Translations under genes and position numbers: made by a program
The notes under the pieces: generated by a model
Databases searched by the model: none
What the model was told of the DNA's origin: nothing
Seen by the model: the letters and a program-made list of their open reading frames with translations, nothing else
Shown: positions 61,804-64,000 of the stretch, one piece after another
How the letters are laid out: every line of letters begins with the position of its first letter
Position numbering within the stretch: position 1 is the first letter of the stretch
Source: Actinopolymorpha pittospori
GTDB lineage: Bacteria > Actinomycetota > Actinomycetes > Propionibacteriales > Actinopolymorphaceae
Assembly (NCBI RefSeq): GCF_014873875.1
Contig: NZ_JADBEM010000001.1
Span: 372,001 to 436,000 of the forward strand
DNA length: 64,000 bases
Direction: 5' to 3'

Positions 61804-63623
61804 GTTCCTCGCTAACGACCTCTCAGGCGGCTGACGCCCACCCGGGCGCCACGGGCGAGCAGAAAGAATCGGCGCTGGCTGCCGCGGCGCCGCGTCGCGG
61901 TGACCGGCCTTGGCCGATCCCTTCGCCCAGGATGGACTCCGTGCTGATCCTTCAGCGGGGGATCTCGCAGGTGAGCCCGCTGCTCGTCGCGTACACGATC
62001 GACCAGGCGGTTTCGGCTCTGCGGAACAACGATCGCGGCCCGATACTGGCCGTCTGCCTAGGCTACCTGCTGGTCGCGGCAGGCTCGGCGGCGCTGCAGC
62101 ACCGATACGTCCGCCTTTCGGCACGCGTGGGCCAAGACGTGATCCTCGACCTCCTCGGGAGCATCTTCCGCCACTCCCAGGCGCTGAGCATCGACTTCCA
62201 CGAGCGGTACACCTCCGGCCGGCTCACCTCCAGGGCCACCAGCGACGTCGGAGCGCTCCGCAGCCTGCTCACCAAAGGACTGGAGGACATCGTTAGCGCC
62301 GTGCTGACAACGGTCTACATCACCGGCCTACTGCTGTACCTCGACTGGCAACTGGGCCTGGCTGCGGTGGCTGTGGGAGGGCCGCTGTACCTGGCCGTCC
62401 GGTCCTTCCGCCGCCGCGCCGCGCGCGTCTATCGCGCACGCTCAAGCGTGATGGCCACGGTCACCAGGAAGTTCACTGAGACCTTTCACAACATCCGTGC
62501 GGTGCAGACCTTCCGGCTGGAAAGGTGCAACGACGAGTCCTTCAGACGGATCAATCGTCAACACGCGCACGTCAACGGTGACGCCGCCCTGGAGATGGGC
62601 CGGTACGCGACATCGTCTCGACTCATCGCCAACGCCGACATCGCGCTCCTCGTCATGTGGGGTGCCTACCGTGTCGCCTCCCACAGCCTGGAACTCGGTG
62701 TCTTCGCCGCCGCGGTTCTCTACCTGCGCCGTCTGTATGACGATCCACTCAAACTCGGAGGCGTGCTGGACGCCTACCAGTCAGCGGTCGCCTCCCTGGA
62801 GAAGATCGCGGCCCTGCTGGCACAGCGGCCTTCGGTCCCCGAGCCCGACGCGCCCCAACAGCTGCCGGCGAAAGCCCCCGGTCGACGCGGCCGCCAGGTC
62901 GTCTTCGAGAACGTGGCCTTCACCTACCGCACCGGCGGCGAGGTCCTGCCCCGCTTCGACCTCTGTCTCGCTCCCGGCAAGACTGTGGCCGTTGTCGGAG
63001 CGACCGGCGCCGGGAAATCAACGCTGGCCAAGCTGCTGGCCCGATTCCACGACCCCTCACCCGGCCGCGTCCTCCTCGACGGCGTAGATCTGCGTCACCT
63101 CGCCACGGCTGAACTGCGACGCAGCGTCGTGATGGTGACCCAAGACGCCTTCATCTTCTCCGGAACCATCGCCGACAACATCGCGATCGGCCGCCCCGAA
63201 GCCGACCGGGAAGACATCGAACGGGTGGCACAAGCGATCGGCGCACACGACTTCATCAGTGCGCTGCCAGACGGCTACGACACCGACGTCCGCACCCGCG
63301 GCACCCTCATCTCCGCGGGGCAGCGGCAACTGGTAGCACTCGCCCGCGTCTTGCTCGCCGATCCGAGTGTGGTGATCCTCGACGAGGCCACATCCTCCCT
63401 CGACATCCCGGGCGAAGGGCTCGTCCAACACGCCATGAGCACGGTATTGGAGGGGCGCACAGCCCTGGTCATCGCACACCGCCTCTCAACGGTCCGCATC
63501 GCCGACCGGGTGCTGGTGATGGCCGACGGGCGCATCATCGAAGACGGCACGCCCGACGAACTCATCGACAGGCGAGGGAGGTTCGCAGACCTACACGCTG
63601 CATGGAAAGACAGCCTCACGTGA
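61800..63623 (+). CDS. ABC exporter half-transporter (partner subunit)
   Basis: A 607-residue fused TM-ATPase subunit. Its ATG overlaps the preceding stop (ATGA). The TM domain has LLGSIFRHSQALSIDFHERY, TSGRLTSRATSDVGALRSLL; the ATPase has Walker A GATGAGKST, Q-loop VTQDAFIFSG, signature ISAGQRQ (LSGGQ variant), Walker B VVILDEATSSLD and H-loop IAHRLST. With the canonical Glu it is the catalytic partner of the degenerate subunit upstream. The region before RGISQVSPLLVAYTIDQAV is short and lacks a clear first helix, so the N-terminus may have been shortened. Without a working partner its function is doubtful. Confidence 0.85.
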   Translation: MSSSLTTSQAADAHPGATGEQKESALAAAAPRRGDRPWPIPSPRMDSVLILQRGISQVSPLLVAYTIDQAVSALRNNDRGPILAVCLGYLLVAAGSAALQHRYVRLSARVGQDVILDLLGSIFRHSQALSIDFHERYTSGRLTSRATSDVGALRSLLTKGLEDIVSAVLTTVYITGLLLYLDWQLGLAAVAVGGPLYLAVRSFRRRAARVYRARSSVMATVTRKFTETFHNIRAVQTFRLERCNDESFRRINRQHAHVNGDAALEMGRYATSSRLIANADIALLVMWGAYRVASHSLELGVFAAAVLYLRRLYDDPLKLGGVLDAYQSAVASLEKIAALLAQRPSVPEPDAPQQLPAKAPGRRGRQVVFENVAFTYRTGGEVLPRFDLCLAPGKTVAVVGATGAGKSTLAKLLARFHDPSPGRVLLDGVDLRHLATAELRRSVVMVTQDAFIFSGTIADNIAIGRPEADREDIERVAQAIGAHDFISALPDGYDTDVRTRGTLISAGQRQLVALARVLLADPSVVILDEATSSLDIPGEGLVQHAMSTVLEGRTALVIAHRLSTVRIADRVLVMADGRIIEDGTPDELIDRRGRFADLHAAWKDSLT

Positions 63624-64000
63624 GCGACCCGTCCCTCGTCCGGGGCCGTCTGGCAATCGTTGCGGACGCTGTTTCAGGCGTTCACAGGTCGGGCTCGTCG
63701 CCAAAGTCTTCTGTGCAAACGCCTGATGCGGCATGCCTGCCAGGCGGCAGGCCAGCTCCTCGATGTCTCTCCAGCTTCTACCGCGAACGCGGTGATCTCG
63801 GGCGAGCGACTGGTGCAGCCGTTAACGATTCCTTCGCGGGGTGTCCGTAAGAGGAACCCCCAACGGACACCCGGCGTGGCAAACCGCGGCCGGCGTCGAC
63901 CAGCACGGGCGCCGTCTCATTTACCCCGTCCGGTGATCGTCTCAGTTGTCGGGGGCTATTCGTACGCTGCCGGACATGACCGCCACGCCGATCGGGTGCG
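63624..64000. other. No gene seen
   Basis: About 375 bases to the window edge; no supported coding region or structure. Confidence 0.4.

Overview
The window is high-GC DNA with actinobacterial gene style: frequent GTG/TTG starts, ATGA/TGATG overlaps, many TetR/IclR regulators, GlgE maltosyltransferase, a Ku-only NHEJ gene and an ECF sigma factor paired with a DGPF (YCII) protein. I therefore read it as an actinomycete chromosome (Actinomycetota); I cannot name the genus. It is an accessory, heavily rearranged region in which intact operons alternate with stretches of decayed genes and insertion sequences.

Layout. 0-7.2 kb: end of a tyrosine phosphatase gene, a methyltransferase, a secreted glycerophosphodiester phosphodiesterase with a lamin-tail domain, and an IclR-regulated sugar-acid locus (Gfo/Idh/MocA dehydrogenase and enolase-superfamily dehydratase) from which a solute-binding-protein/transporter block seems to have been lost, leaving a 43-residue lipoprotein stub. 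7.3-17.3 kb: a graveyard of fragments (SDR, TetR, IS110, Tn3, IS256, hydrolases) with a 0.38 kb direct repeat, containing three sound units: a TetR plus small membrane protein, a DHA2 drug exporter with its divergent TetR, and Ku. 17.4-24 kb: GlgE, an ECF42-like sigma factor with its DGPF partner, and a Tat-exported PHP-domain protein. 24.2-25 kb: a ruined IS256.

25.5-41.0 kb: the most striking part, fifteen tightly packed minus-strand genes, all with open frames, encoding a contractile phage-tail-like machine. It has one sheath, one tube, a Dit-like protein, a VgrG-like hub/spike, a PAAR-like tip with a Cys/His set, a gp25 wedge, a gpJ wedge, a 1,347-residue gpI-like protein carrying LamG and beta-propeller domains, a coiled-coil fibre and a papain/C39-fold protein whose catalytic Cys position is Ala. 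No capsid, portal, terminase, lysis or AAA+ ATPase gene is present.

41.1-47.6 kb: remnants of a patatin gene, three aminoglycoside-phosphotransferase-like (APH) genes, IS5 and IS30 pieces, then a complete IS630 and a complete IS1380 abutting at one CTAG. 47.7-48.9 kb: a tRNA-Gly 3' half, an orphan type I-E CRISPR array with a duplicated pair of spacers, and an integrase C-terminus, which together look like the scar of an integrative element. 49-56.3 kb: a long minus-strand series (quinone-oxidoreductase-like enzyme, ABC ATPase with an internal amber codon, ABC permease, five small membrane proteins, frameshifted SRPBCC). 56.6-58.6 kb: a truncated flavoprotein and three head-to-tail CTAG-targeting elements. 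58.6-64 kb: a truncated phosphotransferase and an ABC exporter pair of which the first subunit is multiply frameshifted.

The intactness of the tail-like cluster amid so much decay is the best internal argument that it is maintained for function.
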